A stretch of DNA of 64,000 bases, from NCBI RefSeq assembly GCF_003049525.1, contig NZ_PYWL01000002.1:310001-374000 (forward strand), read 5' to 3'. The notes beneath the pieces are model-generated. The model saw only the letters and a list, made by a program, of their open reading frames with translations. It searched no databases and was not told where the DNA came from. Shown here piece after piece: positions 52,172 to 61,670 of this stretch; position 1 is the stretch's first letter, and every line of letters starts with the position of its first letter. A program made the position numbers and the translations under genes. The DNA is from Lysinibacillus fusiformis (lineage in GTDB: Bacteria > Bacillota > Bacilli > Bacillales_A > Planococcaceae).

Positions 52172-53578
52172 TTAGAGGGACTCGCGGAAAAAGGATTGTA
52201 TGGCTGTCGTTAGTGCTTCCCAAATAATAGTTAGATCTTCTGTGGTTGTACGCCAATTGCTGAAAGCCGCACGTATAGCTGGCACACCTTGGTAAACAGT
52301 TGGTGTCATGAACACTTTGCCTTGTTGATTTAATGTCGTCAAAAATTGTTTGCTCATTTCGGCTGTTAGTGCCTCATGATTTATGGCAAAGCACACAACA
52401 TTTAAACGAACAGGGGCTAGCAAAGTAAATTGGTCACTTTGCTCTATTTTTTGACCAAGCTGCTGAGCTAGCAGTATATTTTGTTCGATTAACTGTTGAT
52501 AGCCTTTTTTACCATAAGCTTGTAGGGAGAACCAAGCAGGCAACGCCCGGAATCGTCGTGAATTTTCAGGGGTAAGATCACTAAAATTCGGATTCTCAAG
52601 CGAGCTACCAAGGTAGGCAGCATTATTTTGAAATACAGCTACTTGTAACGATTGATGTCGGGTGAATTGCATAGCCGCATCATAAGGGACATTCAGCCAT
52701 TTATGTGCGTCAATCGTAATAGAATCAGCATGGTTAATGCCCTCGACTAAGTGATGATACTTTTGTGAACAAGCAGCAAAGCCTCCAAAAGCCGCATCTA
52801 CATGAAGCCAGAAATTATAGCGCTTTTTGAGCTTGCCAATTGCTAGTAAATCGTCAAAATCAACCGTATTGACGGTTCCCGCATTTGCTACGACAACACA
52901 GGGTTCTTGTTGATTGTCCTCAAGGAATTGTTGTAATTTTGCGATATCGATCGCTTCACGCTGTTCCTGACATGGAATAAGATGAATAGACTTTCTCCCA
53001 ATGCCAAGCATAGAAGTTGCTTTGACAATACTTGAATGTGGCGTACCACTGACAATCTTTATAGGTGGGATATCATATAACCCATCCATCGCAGTGCTTT
53101 TCCCATAGTATTGCGCCACCCACTCTCTTGCTTGTGCAAGTCCTACGAAATTAGCCATCGTAGCCCCGCTGACAAATGTTCCCTGAAAATCCTCACTCAC
53201 TAGCAATAAATCCTTTAACATATCAATCGTCGCTAATTCCATTGAGCCTGCTACAGAATCTTGCGTATTGGATAGATTTTGATCGTAAATACTGACTAAC
53301 CAATCTCCAACAATCGAAGCAGGCGTAGCCCCACCTGTAACAAACCCTAAATATCTTGAACCTGCACTGGCGCTTAAGCCTTCAGCATAATGCTGTGAAA
53401 AGTATTGAAGTATCGACTGAGCGCCATGTCCTACTTCAGGAAGTGTTGAAGCTGGTACGTTATAAGCTTGACTTGTTACGGCTCTTTCTTCAAGACTGGT
53501 AAAAAACTTGGCAGCATGGTGCACAACATCCGTTAAAATCGTTTCAATATTTTCCTGATCTTGCTTCATGTTCGTCAT
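52172..53578 (-). CDS. Group II PLP-dependent decarboxylase (aromatic/acidic amino acid type)
   Basis: 468 residues. The Schiff-base lysine is in ITIDAHKWLNVPYDAA, preceded by WLHVDAAFGGFA with the PLP-contacting Asp; SGATMANFVGL is the phosphate loop. This is the glutamate/tyrosine/tryptophan decarboxylase superfamily. The substrate cannot be read with certainty; the closest resemblance is to the aromatic-L-amino-acid decarboxylase-like bacterial group. It is divergent from a MocR regulator with a 102-bp gap rich in repeats, implying PLP- or amino-acid-responsive control. Confidence 0.88.
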   Translation of the reverse strand: MTNMKQDQENIETILTDVVHHAAKFFTSLEERAVTSQAYNVPASTLPEVGHGAQSILQYFSQHYAEGLSASAGSRYLGFVTGGATPASIVGDWLVSIYDQNLSNTQDSVAGSMELATIDMLKDLLLVSEDFQGTFVSGATMANFVGLAQAREWVAQYYGKSTAMDGLYDIPPIKIVSGTPHSSIVKATSMLGIGRKSIHLIPCQEQREAIDIAKLQQFLEDNQQEPCVVVANAGTVNTVDFDDLLAIGKLKKRYNFWLHVDAAFGGFAACSQKYHHLVEGINHADSITIDAHKWLNVPYDAAMQFTRHQSLQVAVFQNNAAYLGSSLENPNFSDLTPENSRRFRALPAWFSLQAYGKKGYQQLIEQNILLAQQLGQKIEQSDQFTLLAPVRLNVVCFAINHEALTAEMSKQFLTTLNQQGKVFMTPTVYQGVPAIRAAFSNWRTTTEDLTIIWEALTTAIQSFFRESL

Positions 53579-53624
53579 GGATCATCATTTCCCTTCATTT
53601 TAAATTTAGCTATTTCTGCCTCTA

Positions 53625-53670
53625 CACTATATAGTGATATATATAACAGTCAAATTATGACTATAACAGT
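53625..53670. promoter_or_regulatory. Direct repeats and dyads in the MocR intergenic region
   Basis: TATAACAGT occurs at 53642-53650 and 53662-53670, exactly 20 bp (two helical turns) apart. Between them lies AGTCA-AATTA-TGACT (53648-53662), and upstream the perfect palindrome CACTATATAGTG (53625-53636). MocR proteins are known to bind spaced direct repeats between divergent genes. Confidence 0.6.
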
Positions 53671-53680
53671 TGGAGGGTCA

Positions 53681-55156
53681 ATGAAAATAAAGCTAAACCG
53701 TCAATCAGATCAAACCTTAATCCATCAGATTTCAAATATTATGACAGAAAAAATACGATCAGGTTTTCTACAGGAGGGGAGTCAATTACCTTCTATTCGG
53801 AGCTTTTCTAAAGAAAATCAAGTGAGCCCTGTAACGATTAGCAAGGCTTATGCATTGTTAGAAAGAAATGGGTATATTCAAGTGGTACATGGCAAGGGGG
53901 CATTCGTGCGTAAAAATGAACTGGGGAGCATCCATGTGAGCCAACGTAATTACAATTGGCAATTAGCGATCCCCGACTACATTCAACGTTCACAATCCAT
54001 GTTAAATAAAGGAACAGAGTATGCGCTGAAATTTTCAAGTGCAACCATCCATCCGGGGTTATTACCCTCAGTTTATTTGACGAATGAAATCGTGGCAATT
54101 TTACTCGCGGATCCTCAGATTGTTACGCGCTATGGGGCTGTACAAGGTGATGAAGATGTACGAAAGGCAATTCGGGACTATGTCCAAAAGTATGGTGACA
54201 TTGAAACAACACCTCAAGAAATTATTGTGACAAATGGTGTTCAACAAGGAATTGATGTAGTGGCTAGAACATTTATTGGACCAGGAGACATTGTCATTAC
54301 CGAAGCTCCTACCTATACAGCAGCAATCGATGTCTTTAGAAATCGTGGAGCCCATATTATTCCGATTCCAGTAGATGCAGAAGGTATGCAGACAACTATT
54401 CTAGCGACATTATGTTTAAGCAAACAACCAAAACTGATCTATACAAACCCAACATTTCAGAATCCTACAGGAACTGTTTTAAGCGAAACTAGACGAAGAG
54501 AGTTACTAGACCTTGCCCAACAATACGGCTTTCTTATTGTAGAGGATGATTCATGGAATGAAATTTATTTTGACGATAATCCACCGCCACCTACTCTTAA
54601 AGCGTTAGATGAAAGTGGTCATGTTATTTATTTAAAAGGATTTAGCAAATCGTTAGCACCTAGTTGTAGAATTGGAGCCATCATCTCGAATGGCACTGTC
54701 CATCAAAGGCTCCTATCAGCCAAATCCTTTGCCGATTCGGGCAATCCACTATTAACACAAAAGGCATTGATTCCTTTTTTACGATCAGAACGCATGCATG
54801 TCCATTTAGAAAAATTACGCATTGCGCTTGAAGTAAGAAGAGATCAGACGATTGCAATATTGAACAAATATGCACCACAAGGCGTTACGTGGATGGAACC
54901 AAAAGGAGGGTTAAATATTTGGGTGTCTCTGCCTAGTAATGGCAATACAGATGAACTGTTGTTTAAAGCGCAGCAAGCCCATATTACTTTTTTACCCAGC
55001 TCTGCTTGTTATCCGGGAGAGCCTCAATATCACCATATGAGAATTAGTTATTCCTATCCAGAACCACATGAACTAGAGCAAGGAGTCATGAAACTTTGTC
55101 AGATAATGCACACGTATTTACAGGAGAATAGGAACATTGATAGGACAAACCATTGA
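53681..55156 (+). CDS. MocR-type regulator (GntR HTH fused to aminotransferase fold)
   Basis: 491 residues. The GntR winged HTH covers about 1-75 (QEGSQLPSIRSFSKENQVSP then VTISKAYALLERNGYIQV). The remainder is a fold-type I aminotransferase-like domain with NPTFQNPTGT, VEDDSWNEIYF and the PLP lysine in YLKGFSKSLAPSCR. Such proteins sense PLP or a PLP-amino acid adduct (as GabR and PdxR do). ATG at 53681 has GGAGGG immediately upstream; a longer frame crosses the repeats and is rejected. It probably controls the divergent decarboxylase. Confidence 0.92.
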   Translation: MKIKLNRQSDQTLIHQISNIMTEKIRSGFLQEGSQLPSIRSFSKENQVSPVTISKAYALLERNGYIQVVHGKGAFVRKNELGSIHVSQRNYNWQLAIPDYIQRSQSMLNKGTEYALKFSSATIHPGLLPSVYLTNEIVAILLADPQIVTRYGAVQGDEDVRKAIRDYVQKYGDIETTPQEIIVTNGVQQGIDVVARTFIGPGDIVITEAPTYTAAIDVFRNRGAHIIPIPVDAEGMQTTILATLCLSKQPKLIYTNPTFQNPTGTVLSETRRRELLDLAQQYGFLIVEDDSWNEIYFDDNPPPPTLKALDESGHVIYLKGFSKSLAPSCRIGAIISNGTVHQRLLSAKSFADSGNPLLTQKALIPFLRSERMHVHLEKLRIALEVRRDQTIAILNKYAPQGVTWMEPKGGLNIWVSLPSNGNTDELLFKAQQAHITFLPSSACYPGEPQYHHMRISYSYPEPHELEQGVMKLCQIMHTYLQENRNIDRTNH

Positions 55157-55280
55157 TAGTTTGTTGTTCTTTGTTTACATGTCAATTGATGTTATGATGA
55201 ATATTGGATATCAATAATCGTCTACATAAAAGTAGTGAGGGCATGAACAATACCTAACATGAAAGAGATGGAATAGTGGA

Positions 55281-57167
55281 ATGAGTCATTTAATTGTACA
55301 AAATTTAACAAAAACTGTTGGCGATAAAACGCTTTTTGAAAATATTGAATTTACCATTTATGAGGGTGAGCGAGCAGGCCTAATCGGTATTAATGGTACG
55401 GGGAAATCAACCCTGTTATCGATCTTAGCAGAGGATATCGAAGCGGATACCCTCACAATGGATCGCCCCAATAAATACCGTGTCGCATATTTACCACAGG
55501 AACCGACATTCCAATCAGGAGAAACGGTTTTACAAGCAGTCTTTGCTGGTGACTCACCGGTTTTACAACTGAATCGTCAATATGAGGAAACAGTGGCTGA
55601 ACTAGCAGTAAATCCTACATCTGAAAGTTTGCAAAAGACTTTATTTGGCTTGCAGCAGCGTATGGATGAAGAGCAGGCATGGGATGTCAACGCGCTTGCA
55701 AAAACAGCCTTAACAAAGCTTGGCATTGAAACATTTGATAAAGAAGTGCTAACGCTCTCAGGCGGTCAGCAAAAACGAGTAGCATTGGCTAAAGTATTAA
55801 TTGAACCAGCAGACCTCTACCTATTAGATGAGCCGACCAACCATTTGGATGTGCAAGCAACAGAGTGGCTTCAAGAGATGGTGCTACGACTAAAGGGCGC
55901 AGTTATTTTTATTACCCATGATCGTTATTTCTTGGATGAATTATCGACACATATTTACGAACTAGCCGATCAAACCCTGTATCGTCATACAGGAAATTAT
56001 GGTGATTTTTTAGAGGCCCGAGCCATCCGTGAGGAAATGAAGGCGGCTTCTGCTCAGAAGGATCGCAACCGTTATCGTTCAGAGTTGAAATGGATTCGTC
56101 GCGGTGCGAAGGCACGCTCCACTAAACAAAAAGCGCGTATCCAACGCTTTGAAAAGTTGGAGGATAATTTAGAGCGTAGATCTGAGGACGTTTCATTGGA
56201 AATAGGACTTGCTACAACACGTTTAGGGCGTAAAGTGCTAGAGGCTGAAAGTATTTCGAAAGCATTTGGCCAGCAAAAGATTTTAGATAACTTTTCATTT
56301 TTACTCCAGCAAGGGGACCGTATTGGCATAATCGGCGCGAATGGTGTAGGAAAATCTACTTTATTGAACATGCTAGCAGGAGAGCTTTCACCAGACCAAG
56401 GTGAAATTCTTGTTGGATCAACAGTAAAGCTAGCTCATTTCAAGCAAACTTTACCGAAAATGAATGAAAATGAGCGTATGATTGAATATATACGTGAGGC
56501 TTCGAATGACATTACAGATGCAGAGGGTGTCCGCTATTCAGCGGCTCAGATGCTAGAGCGCTTTTTATTCCCATTACATGCTCACGGTACACCGATTGGT
56601 AAATTATCAGGCGGTGAGCGCAAGCGCCTTCATTTATTACGTTTATTAATGGAGCAGCCTAATGTTTTATTATTAGACGAGCCAACCAATGATTTAGATA
56701 TTGAAACTTTGGGCGTGCTAGAGGATTTCATTGAGCATTTCCCAGGCGTAGTCATCACGATTTCCCATGACCGTTTTTTCCTAGATCGTATTGCGAAAAA
56801 GCTATGGATCTTGGATGGAAAAGGGCAGGTAGAGGAAACGCTGGATCTGTATAGTGAGTATTTGGAGAAGCGTGAGCATACGGCTACTGCGAAAGTTGAG
56901 GCACCGAAGGCTGAAAAGCCGAAGTCCGAAAAACCAAAATCTGATAAGAAAAAGCTATCGTTTAAAGAGCAAAAAGAATGGGAAACGATTGCAGATGATA
57001 TTGAAAAAACAGAAACAGCTATTATGGAGACTGAAGAGGGAATCGCTAATACTGGTTCAGATTTTACAAAACTACAGGAATTAACAGCTCAGCTTGATGA
57101 GCTCAATGCACAGTATGAACATCTGATTGAAAGATGGTCTTATTTAGATGAAATTGTTAATGGATAA
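55281..57167 (+). CDS. ABC-F family ATPase (Uup/YfmR-like)
   Basis: A 628-residue soluble twin-cassette protein with no membrane domain. Cassette 1: Walker A GINGTGKST, signature LSGGQQKRV, Walker B LYLLDEPTNHLD. Cassette 2: Walker A GANGVGKST, signature LSGGERKR, Walker B VLLLDEPTNDLD. A charged linker (about 240-300) and a Lys/Glu-rich C-terminal coiled coil (about 535-628) resemble Uup/YfmR. ABC-F proteins act on the ribosome, easing translation of hard sequences or giving drug resistance; Uup-like members are house-keeping. The following gene starts 12 bp later, so they share a transcript. Confidence 0.92.
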   Translation: MSHLIVQNLTKTVGDKTLFENIEFTIYEGERAGLIGINGTGKSTLLSILAEDIEADTLTMDRPNKYRVAYLPQEPTFQSGETVLQAVFAGDSPVLQLNRQYEETVAELAVNPTSESLQKTLFGLQQRMDEEQAWDVNALAKTALTKLGIETFDKEVLTLSGGQQKRVALAKVLIEPADLYLLDEPTNHLDVQATEWLQEMVLRLKGAVIFITHDRYFLDELSTHIYELADQTLYRHTGNYGDFLEARAIREEMKAASAQKDRNRYRSELKWIRRGAKARSTKQKARIQRFEKLEDNLERRSEDVSLEIGLATTRLGRKVLEAESISKAFGQQKILDNFSFLLQQGDRIGIIGANGVGKSTLLNMLAGELSPDQGEILVGSTVKLAHFKQTLPKMNENERMIEYIREASNDITDAEGVRYSAAQMLERFLFPLHAHGTPIGKLSGGERKRLHLLRLLMEQPNVLLLDEPTNDLDIETLGVLEDFIEHFPGVVITISHDRFFLDRIAKKLWILDGKGQVEETLDLYSEYLEKREHTATAKVEAPKAEKPKSEKPKSDKKKLSFKEQKEWETIADDIEKTETAIMETEEGIANTGSDFTKLQELTAQLDELNAQYEHLIERWSYLDEIVNG

Positions 57168-57179
57168 GGAGCGATAGAC

Positions 57180-58307
57180 ATGAAGATTATTACAATTGAA
57201 CCGACACCAAGTCCCAATTCTATGAAGATTGTTGTTGATACAGAGCTACCGTTCGGGAAAAGCTATAATTTTACAAAGGATAATAAAGATGAAGCAACTG
57301 GCGAAGCAGCAGCTATTTTAGCCATTGAGGGGATAAAGGGCGTTTATCATGTAGCTGATTTCTTTGCGGTGGAGCGTAATGCCAAATATGCATGGGAAGG
57401 TATTTTAGCAAGTATCCGTCAAGTATTAGGTGAAGACGTTGAAACGCAAGATGAAACAATAGTAGCTAATGAGTTTTACGGGGAAGTTTATGTCCATGTT
57501 CAGTTCTATAAGCAAGTACCACTACAAGTAAAAGTGTTTGATAACCAACGTGAACATCGTGTGAGCTGTGGTGATCGTTTTGTCGATGCTTTTAATCAAA
57601 TTATTGAATCAGCAGTAGATGAAAACTATATTTTCCAGCGTAAATGGATTGATTATGGTGTGCGCTATGGCGAATTAGAAGAAATCGCAGAAGCGGTCAA
57701 ACAGGAAATTGATGTCACATATTCTGTAGAACGATTAGCAGAAATTGTTGCTGCGCTTAATAATGACGATGAAAAAGCTATCGTTCAATCAAATAAGCTG
57801 AAAATAACGGTGGAGCAGTTCCAACAACCGGAATGGGAGAAACGCTTCCAGTTATTAGACCAAATGGCTGATCCGGAGCTGGATGATTTACCACTTTTAG
57901 ATGTAGCTTTACAGGATGAGCAAATGTCGATTCGTCGTCTAGCAACTGTATATTTAGGGATGGTTGAAGATGTTACGGTAGTTCCGTATTTAGAAAGAGC
58001 CCTTCAGGATAAAAGTGCTGCCGTGCGACGTACAGCAGGCGACTGCATGAGTGACCTTGGCTTTGTAGAATTTGAAAGCGCCATGCAGCAAGCCCTACAA
58101 GATAAGAACAAATTGGTACGCTGGCGTGCAGCGATGTATTTATATGAGGCTGGTACAGAACAATCATTACCAGTATTAAAAGCGGCCGCAGATGATAAAG
58201 AATTCGAAGTGAAGCTACAAGTGAAAATGGCGATTGCCCGTATCGAGCAAGGTGAAGAGGCAAAAGGCTCCGTTTGGAAGCAAATGACCGAATCTCGCCA
58301 GCAATAG
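57180..58307 (+). CDS. CvfC-like protein: Nfu-N domain plus HEAT repeats
   Basis: 375 residues. The N-terminal IITIEPTPSPNSMKIVVD with GIKGVYHVADFFAVERN is a Scaffold-protein Nfu/NifU N-terminal domain (about 1-85). From about 215 onward come HEAT-like repeats (DEQMSIRRLATVYLGMV, DKSAAVRRTAGDCMSDLG, DKNKLVRWRAAMYLYEAG). This matches staphylococcal CvfC (conserved virulence factor C), whose mechanism is unclear. It lacks the C-terminal CxxC of true Nfu, so iron-sulfur carriage is doubtful. It is co-transcribed with the ABC-F gene. Confidence 0.85.
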   Translation: MKIITIEPTPSPNSMKIVVDTELPFGKSYNFTKDNKDEATGEAAAILAIEGIKGVYHVADFFAVERNAKYAWEGILASIRQVLGEDVETQDETIVANEFYGEVYVHVQFYKQVPLQVKVFDNQREHRVSCGDRFVDAFNQIIESAVDENYIFQRKWIDYGVRYGELEEIAEAVKQEIDVTYSVERLAEIVAALNNDDEKAIVQSNKLKITVEQFQQPEWEKRFQLLDQMADPELDDLPLLDVALQDEQMSIRRLATVYLGMVEDVTVVPYLERALQDKSAAVRRTAGDCMSDLGFVEFESAMQQALQDKNKLVRWRAAMYLYEAGTEQSLPVLKAAADDKEFEVKLQVKMAIARIEQGEEAKGSVWKQMTESRQQ

Positions 58308-58320
58308 TTATGTAAGAAAT

Positions 58321-58342
58321 AAACCAGCAGCAGCTGGTTTTT
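58321..58342 (+). terminator. Terminator after CvfC-like gene
   Basis: AAACCAGC-AGCA-GCTGGTTT is an 8-bp stem with tetraloop, followed by TTTT. Confidence 0.88.
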
Positions 58343-58460
58343 TTATTTTGTGGGGAGAGTTTTTTTTCCAAGGAAATGAAGATACTCAATATCCTGATTA
58401 TCATAGATGCATCTTCTTTGGATCATCAAAAATAGGTGTAAAGTAGAAAAAAAGTTGTTT

Positions 58461-58533
58461 TTTAGCGATTTATTGCTAAACAAAAAGTTAAGGTCATTCT
58501 ATGAATCATTAACATATTGTCTAGTTTCATAGA
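58461..58533. promoter_or_regulatory. Inverted repeats upstream of the M20 operon
   Basis: TTTAGC-N8-GCTAAA (58461-58480) and TCTATGAA-N20-TTCATAGA (58498-58533) lie 60-130 bp before the first gene. They are candidate regulator sites; no regulator gene is adjacent and no clear promoter boxes were assigned. Confidence 0.35.
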
Positions 58534-58594
58534 GAAGGGTCAATGTTAAAATAACATAAATTCAGAATATTCCCTAAAATAGGAGGTCCTTTGC

Positions 58595-59827
58595 ATGACA
58601 ATAACTAGTTTAAAAACAACCAAATCGTACGTGCGAGATCGGGAGGCGGTCATCGCGTTAACACAAAAGCTAGTACGAATTGAAAGCGTTTACCGTGAGA
58701 ATGATCCAAAGGGTAATGAAGAAGAGGTGGCACACGTTGTTGCGGCGTATTTACGGGATATTGGCATAGAGACACATGTTGAGGAGGTTGTGCCAGGACG
58801 ACCGAATGTTATTGGTATTATTGATTCGGGCAAGCCTGGGAAAACATTACTTTTTGAGGGGCATACAGATGTTGTGACGGAGGGTAATCGTGATGCATGG
58901 GCATACGATCCATTTGGAGCAGAGATTGTTGAAGGACGTATGTATGGTAGGGGAACAAATGATACGAAGGGCAATCTCGCTTGTATGATTACTGCCTGTC
59001 AATCATTATTACTAGATCAGGAAGAATTTACAGGCAAGATTATTTTATGTATCCCTTGTGATGAAGAGGGGCTCATGCTAGGCATTAAGCATTTTATTAA
59101 AAACGGCTGGGCAGACGGAGTAGATGGGGCTATTATTTGCGAGCCACAGGAAAACAATGTATGTATTGCACAGCGTGGGGCCATTCGTTTACAGGTTGAT
59201 ATTTTCGGTAAGATGGCACATGGCGCGATCTCGTGGAGTGGCATTAATCCAAACTGGCGAATGGCACGATTGATTGTAGAGCTGGAGAAACTAGAAAAAG
59301 AGGAGCAGGCTCGGTTAGGCCGTGACCCGATGCTGAATTGGCCATCTATTACGCCAACGATATTACGTGCGCCTGTTAAAGGAGATGCACAAATCAATGT
59401 CATTCCTGATCACTGTATGACGACGCTTGATATTCGTACAGTTCCTGCCCAAGATCATGATGAATTACTAGGAAAAATCGACGCAATTATTAAACGCTTA
59501 CAGGCAGATGATCCAGATTTTAATGTGGAACTAACGATCCTTGATAATCGACCTGCTACAGCAACGGCTAAGGAGGAAGCTGTTGTACAGGCCATATACG
59601 AGGCAGTGGCAGAGGTGACAGAAAAGGAACCTAAGTATAACGGTGTTCCTGGTGCAACAGATGGTACGTTTCTTCACGTCCATGGTATTCCAATAGTGAC
59701 GGTTGGTGCAGGAGATCGTGAAATTCCTCATCAAATCAATGAATATGTAGATATTGAAGAATTGGCGGAAACAACAGCTATTTATCGTTTAGCGGCATTA
59801 AAATTTTTGGCTGGTGATGCACAATGA
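58595..59827 (+). CDS. M20-family deacylase (ArgE/DapE type)
   Basis: A 410-residue di-zinc amidohydrolase. Metal and catalytic residues are visible in FEGHTDVV (His, Asp), YGRGTNDTKGNLA (Asp), CDEEG (catalytic Glu) and ICEPQ; the lid domain follows and the last His is probably in EIPHQINEYV. Such enzymes cleave N-acyl groups from amino acids or peptides. AGGAGG lies just before the ATG. It is the first gene of an operon; its stop overlaps the next start by 4 bp (ATGA). Confidence 0.9.
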   Translation: MTITSLKTTKSYVRDREAVIALTQKLVRIESVYRENDPKGNEEEVAHVVAAYLRDIGIETHVEEVVPGRPNVIGIIDSGKPGKTLLFEGHTDVVTEGNRDAWAYDPFGAEIVEGRMYGRGTNDTKGNLACMITACQSLLLDQEEFTGKIILCIPCDEEGLMLGIKHFIKNGWADGVDGAIICEPQENNVCIAQRGAIRLQVDIFGKMAHGAISWSGINPNWRMARLIVELEKLEKEEQARLGRDPMLNWPSITPTILRAPVKGDAQINVIPDHCMTTLDIRTVPAQDHDELLGKIDAIIKRLQADDPDFNVELTILDNRPATATAKEEAVVQAIYEAVAEVTEKEPKYNGVPGATDGTFLHVHGIPIVTVGAGDREIPHQINEYVDIEELAETTAIYRLAALKFLAGDAQ

Positions 59828-60912
59828 CAACAATAAAAATGGCGGTTATACCAGGGGATGGCATTGGAAAAGAAGTGATGCAGGAAGCATTAAAGGTTGT
59901 AAAATGTGTGCAAGAACGGGATTCATCCTTACAAATTACAACGATGGTTTTTCCGTGGAGCTCTGATTATTATTTAGCACACGGTCGCATGATGCCAGAG
60001 GATGCACTGGAGACACTACAAAAATATGATGCGATATTATTTGGAGCTATTGGTGATGCTCGCGTACCAGATGATGTCACGGTATGGGAACTCATTATGC
60101 CGATTCGGAAAAATTTCCAGCAGTATGTGAATTTCCGTCCTATTAAGTCATTGCCAGGGATTTCCTCACCTCTGGCTGGCGGGAACGATATTGATTTTGT
60201 CATTTTCCGTGAAAATGCTGAGGGGGAATATTCGGATAGTGGGGGTCGACTATATCAACAGCAGCCACAAGAAATGACGATTCAAAATACGATTATGACG
60301 CGTATTGGGATTGAAAAAATTGTTCGAGCAGCCTGTGAATATGCTCAGCAGCATGGGAAAACCAAGCTGACAAGTGCGACAAAATCTAATGCGATTATTC
60401 ATTCCATGAAATTTTGGGATGAGCATACAAGAAAAACAGTGACACAAATTGCACCAGAACTACAGCTTGAAGCCATTTATATCGATGCATTAGTTGCTTA
60501 TTTTGTCGAACGACCACAGGAATTTGAAGTCGTTGTGGCTTCCAATTTATTTGGCGATATTTTATCTGATTTAGGCTCTGCCATTGTTGGGGGGCTGGGC
60601 TTATCTCCTTCAGCCAACTTAAATCCAGAGAAGACATTTCCATCAATGTTTGAGCCTGTGCATGGTTCAGCGCCAGATATAGCAGGCAAGGGAATTGCCA
60701 ATCCAATCGCTCAAATATGGTCGCTCGCCTTACTGCTAGGACATCAAGGCAGAAAGGATTTAGAACATTTGATTGTCCAAGCTATTAGTAAAGTGCTAGA
60801 AGAAGGCGTCGTGAAAACAGCTGATATTGGTGGACAAGCAACAACAGCACAAATGGGCGATGCGATTTGTCAGGAAATCATTCATATGACTTTAACAGCA
60901 GGGGGTGTATAG
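59824..60912 (+). CDS. Decarboxylating beta-hydroxyacid dehydrogenase (tartrate/isopropylmalate type)
   Basis: A 362-residue member of the isocitrate/isopropylmalate dehydrogenase family. It begins MAVIPGDGIGKEVM; IFRENAEGEYSDSGG resembles the tartrate/D-malate dehydrogenase subgroup more than LeuB or Icd. SNLFGDILSDLGSAIVGGLG has the Mg-binding Asp residues, and VHGSAPDIAGKGIANP the NAD loop. The reaction would be oxidative decarboxylation of a 2-hydroxy diacid. Position inside a catabolic operon argues against a role in leucine synthesis. Confidence 0.88.
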   Translation: MTTIKMAVIPGDGIGKEVMQEALKVVKCVQERDSSLQITTMVFPWSSDYYLAHGRMMPEDALETLQKYDAILFGAIGDARVPDDVTVWELIMPIRKNFQQYVNFRPIKSLPGISSPLAGGNDIDFVIFRENAEGEYSDSGGRLYQQQPQEMTIQNTIMTRIGIEKIVRAACEYAQQHGKTKLTSATKSNAIIHSMKFWDEHTRKTVTQIAPELQLEAIYIDALVAYFVERPQEFEVVVASNLFGDILSDLGSAIVGGLGLSPSANLNPEKTFPSMFEPVHGSAPDIAGKGIANPIAQIWSLALLLGHQGRKDLEHLIVQAISKVLEEGVVKTADIGGQATTAQMGDAICQEIIHMTLTAGGV

Positions 60913-60913
60913 T

Positions 60914-61660
60914 ATGACAACTGAGCCTAAGGTGATTGTTGTGACAGGTGCAGGTGGCGGAATGGGAAAAGCCATTATGGAAGAACAGCTTAAGCAAGGT
61001 AATCTGGTTATAGGGCTTGATGTATCTGTAAAGGCGCTGTCCAATTTAACACATGATTCCCTGCAATGCTTAGAAGTCAATGTATTGCAGGAGGAGCGAG
61101 TGAATGACATCTTCCAGCAAATTGTTGATAAGTACGGGAGAATTGATGGGCTTGTCAATGCACTTGGGATTGCACAGGCAGCAACGCCAATTGAACAAGT
61201 AACGATGGACGAGTGGAATCGCTTAATGGATGTCAATGTAAAAAGTTTATTTATTACAGCAAAAGCTGTTGTCCCCTTTATGAAAAAACAGCAAAAGGGG
61301 TCTATTGTTACGATTGCTTCCATATCAGCAGTTCGCCCTAGACCTGGCTTACAAGCCTATATTGCATCGAAGGGTGCAGCGGAAAGCTTTACGAGAGGGC
61401 TAGCGATTGAGCTGGCACCAAACCAAATTCGAGTTAATACGATTCATCCTGGGCCTGCCGATACACAAATGCTTGGGCAATTTGCCGCACAGGGCGCCGA
61501 TGTTGAGCAAACAAAGCAAAGTGTGTTTGTGCAATCTGTCCCATTAGGACGATTGGTGAAGCCTTCTGATATAGCAGGAGCCGTTAGTTATTTATTGTCT
61601 GATGCAGCTAGCATGGTCACGGGGACGACCTTACATGTAGATGGTGGTCGTGGATTATAG
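60914..61660 (+). CDS. Short-chain dehydrogenase/reductase of the catabolic operon
   Basis: A 248-residue classical SDR. VVTGAGGGMGKAI is the cofactor loop, GLDV after the second strand suggests NAD, NALG stands in place of the usual NNAG, and the catalytic residues are in IASISAVRPRPG and YIASKGAAE. ATG at 60914 is preferred, with GGGGG upstream at the end of the preceding gene; the gap between the genes is 1 bp. It probably oxidises a hydroxy intermediate to feed the dehydrogenases around it. Confidence 0.9.
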   Translation: MTTEPKVIVVTGAGGGMGKAIMEEQLKQGNLVIGLDVSVKALSNLTHDSLQCLEVNVLQEERVNDIFQQIVDKYGRIDGLVNALGIAQAATPIEQVTMDEWNRLMDVNVKSLFITAKAVVPFMKKQQKGSIVTIASISAVRPRPGLQAYIASKGAAESFTRGLAIELAPNQIRVNTIHPGPADTQMLGQFAAQGADVEQTKQSVFVQSVPLGRLVKPSDIAGAVSYLLSDAASMVTGTTLHVDGGRGL

Positions 61661-61670
61661 GAGGGATACG

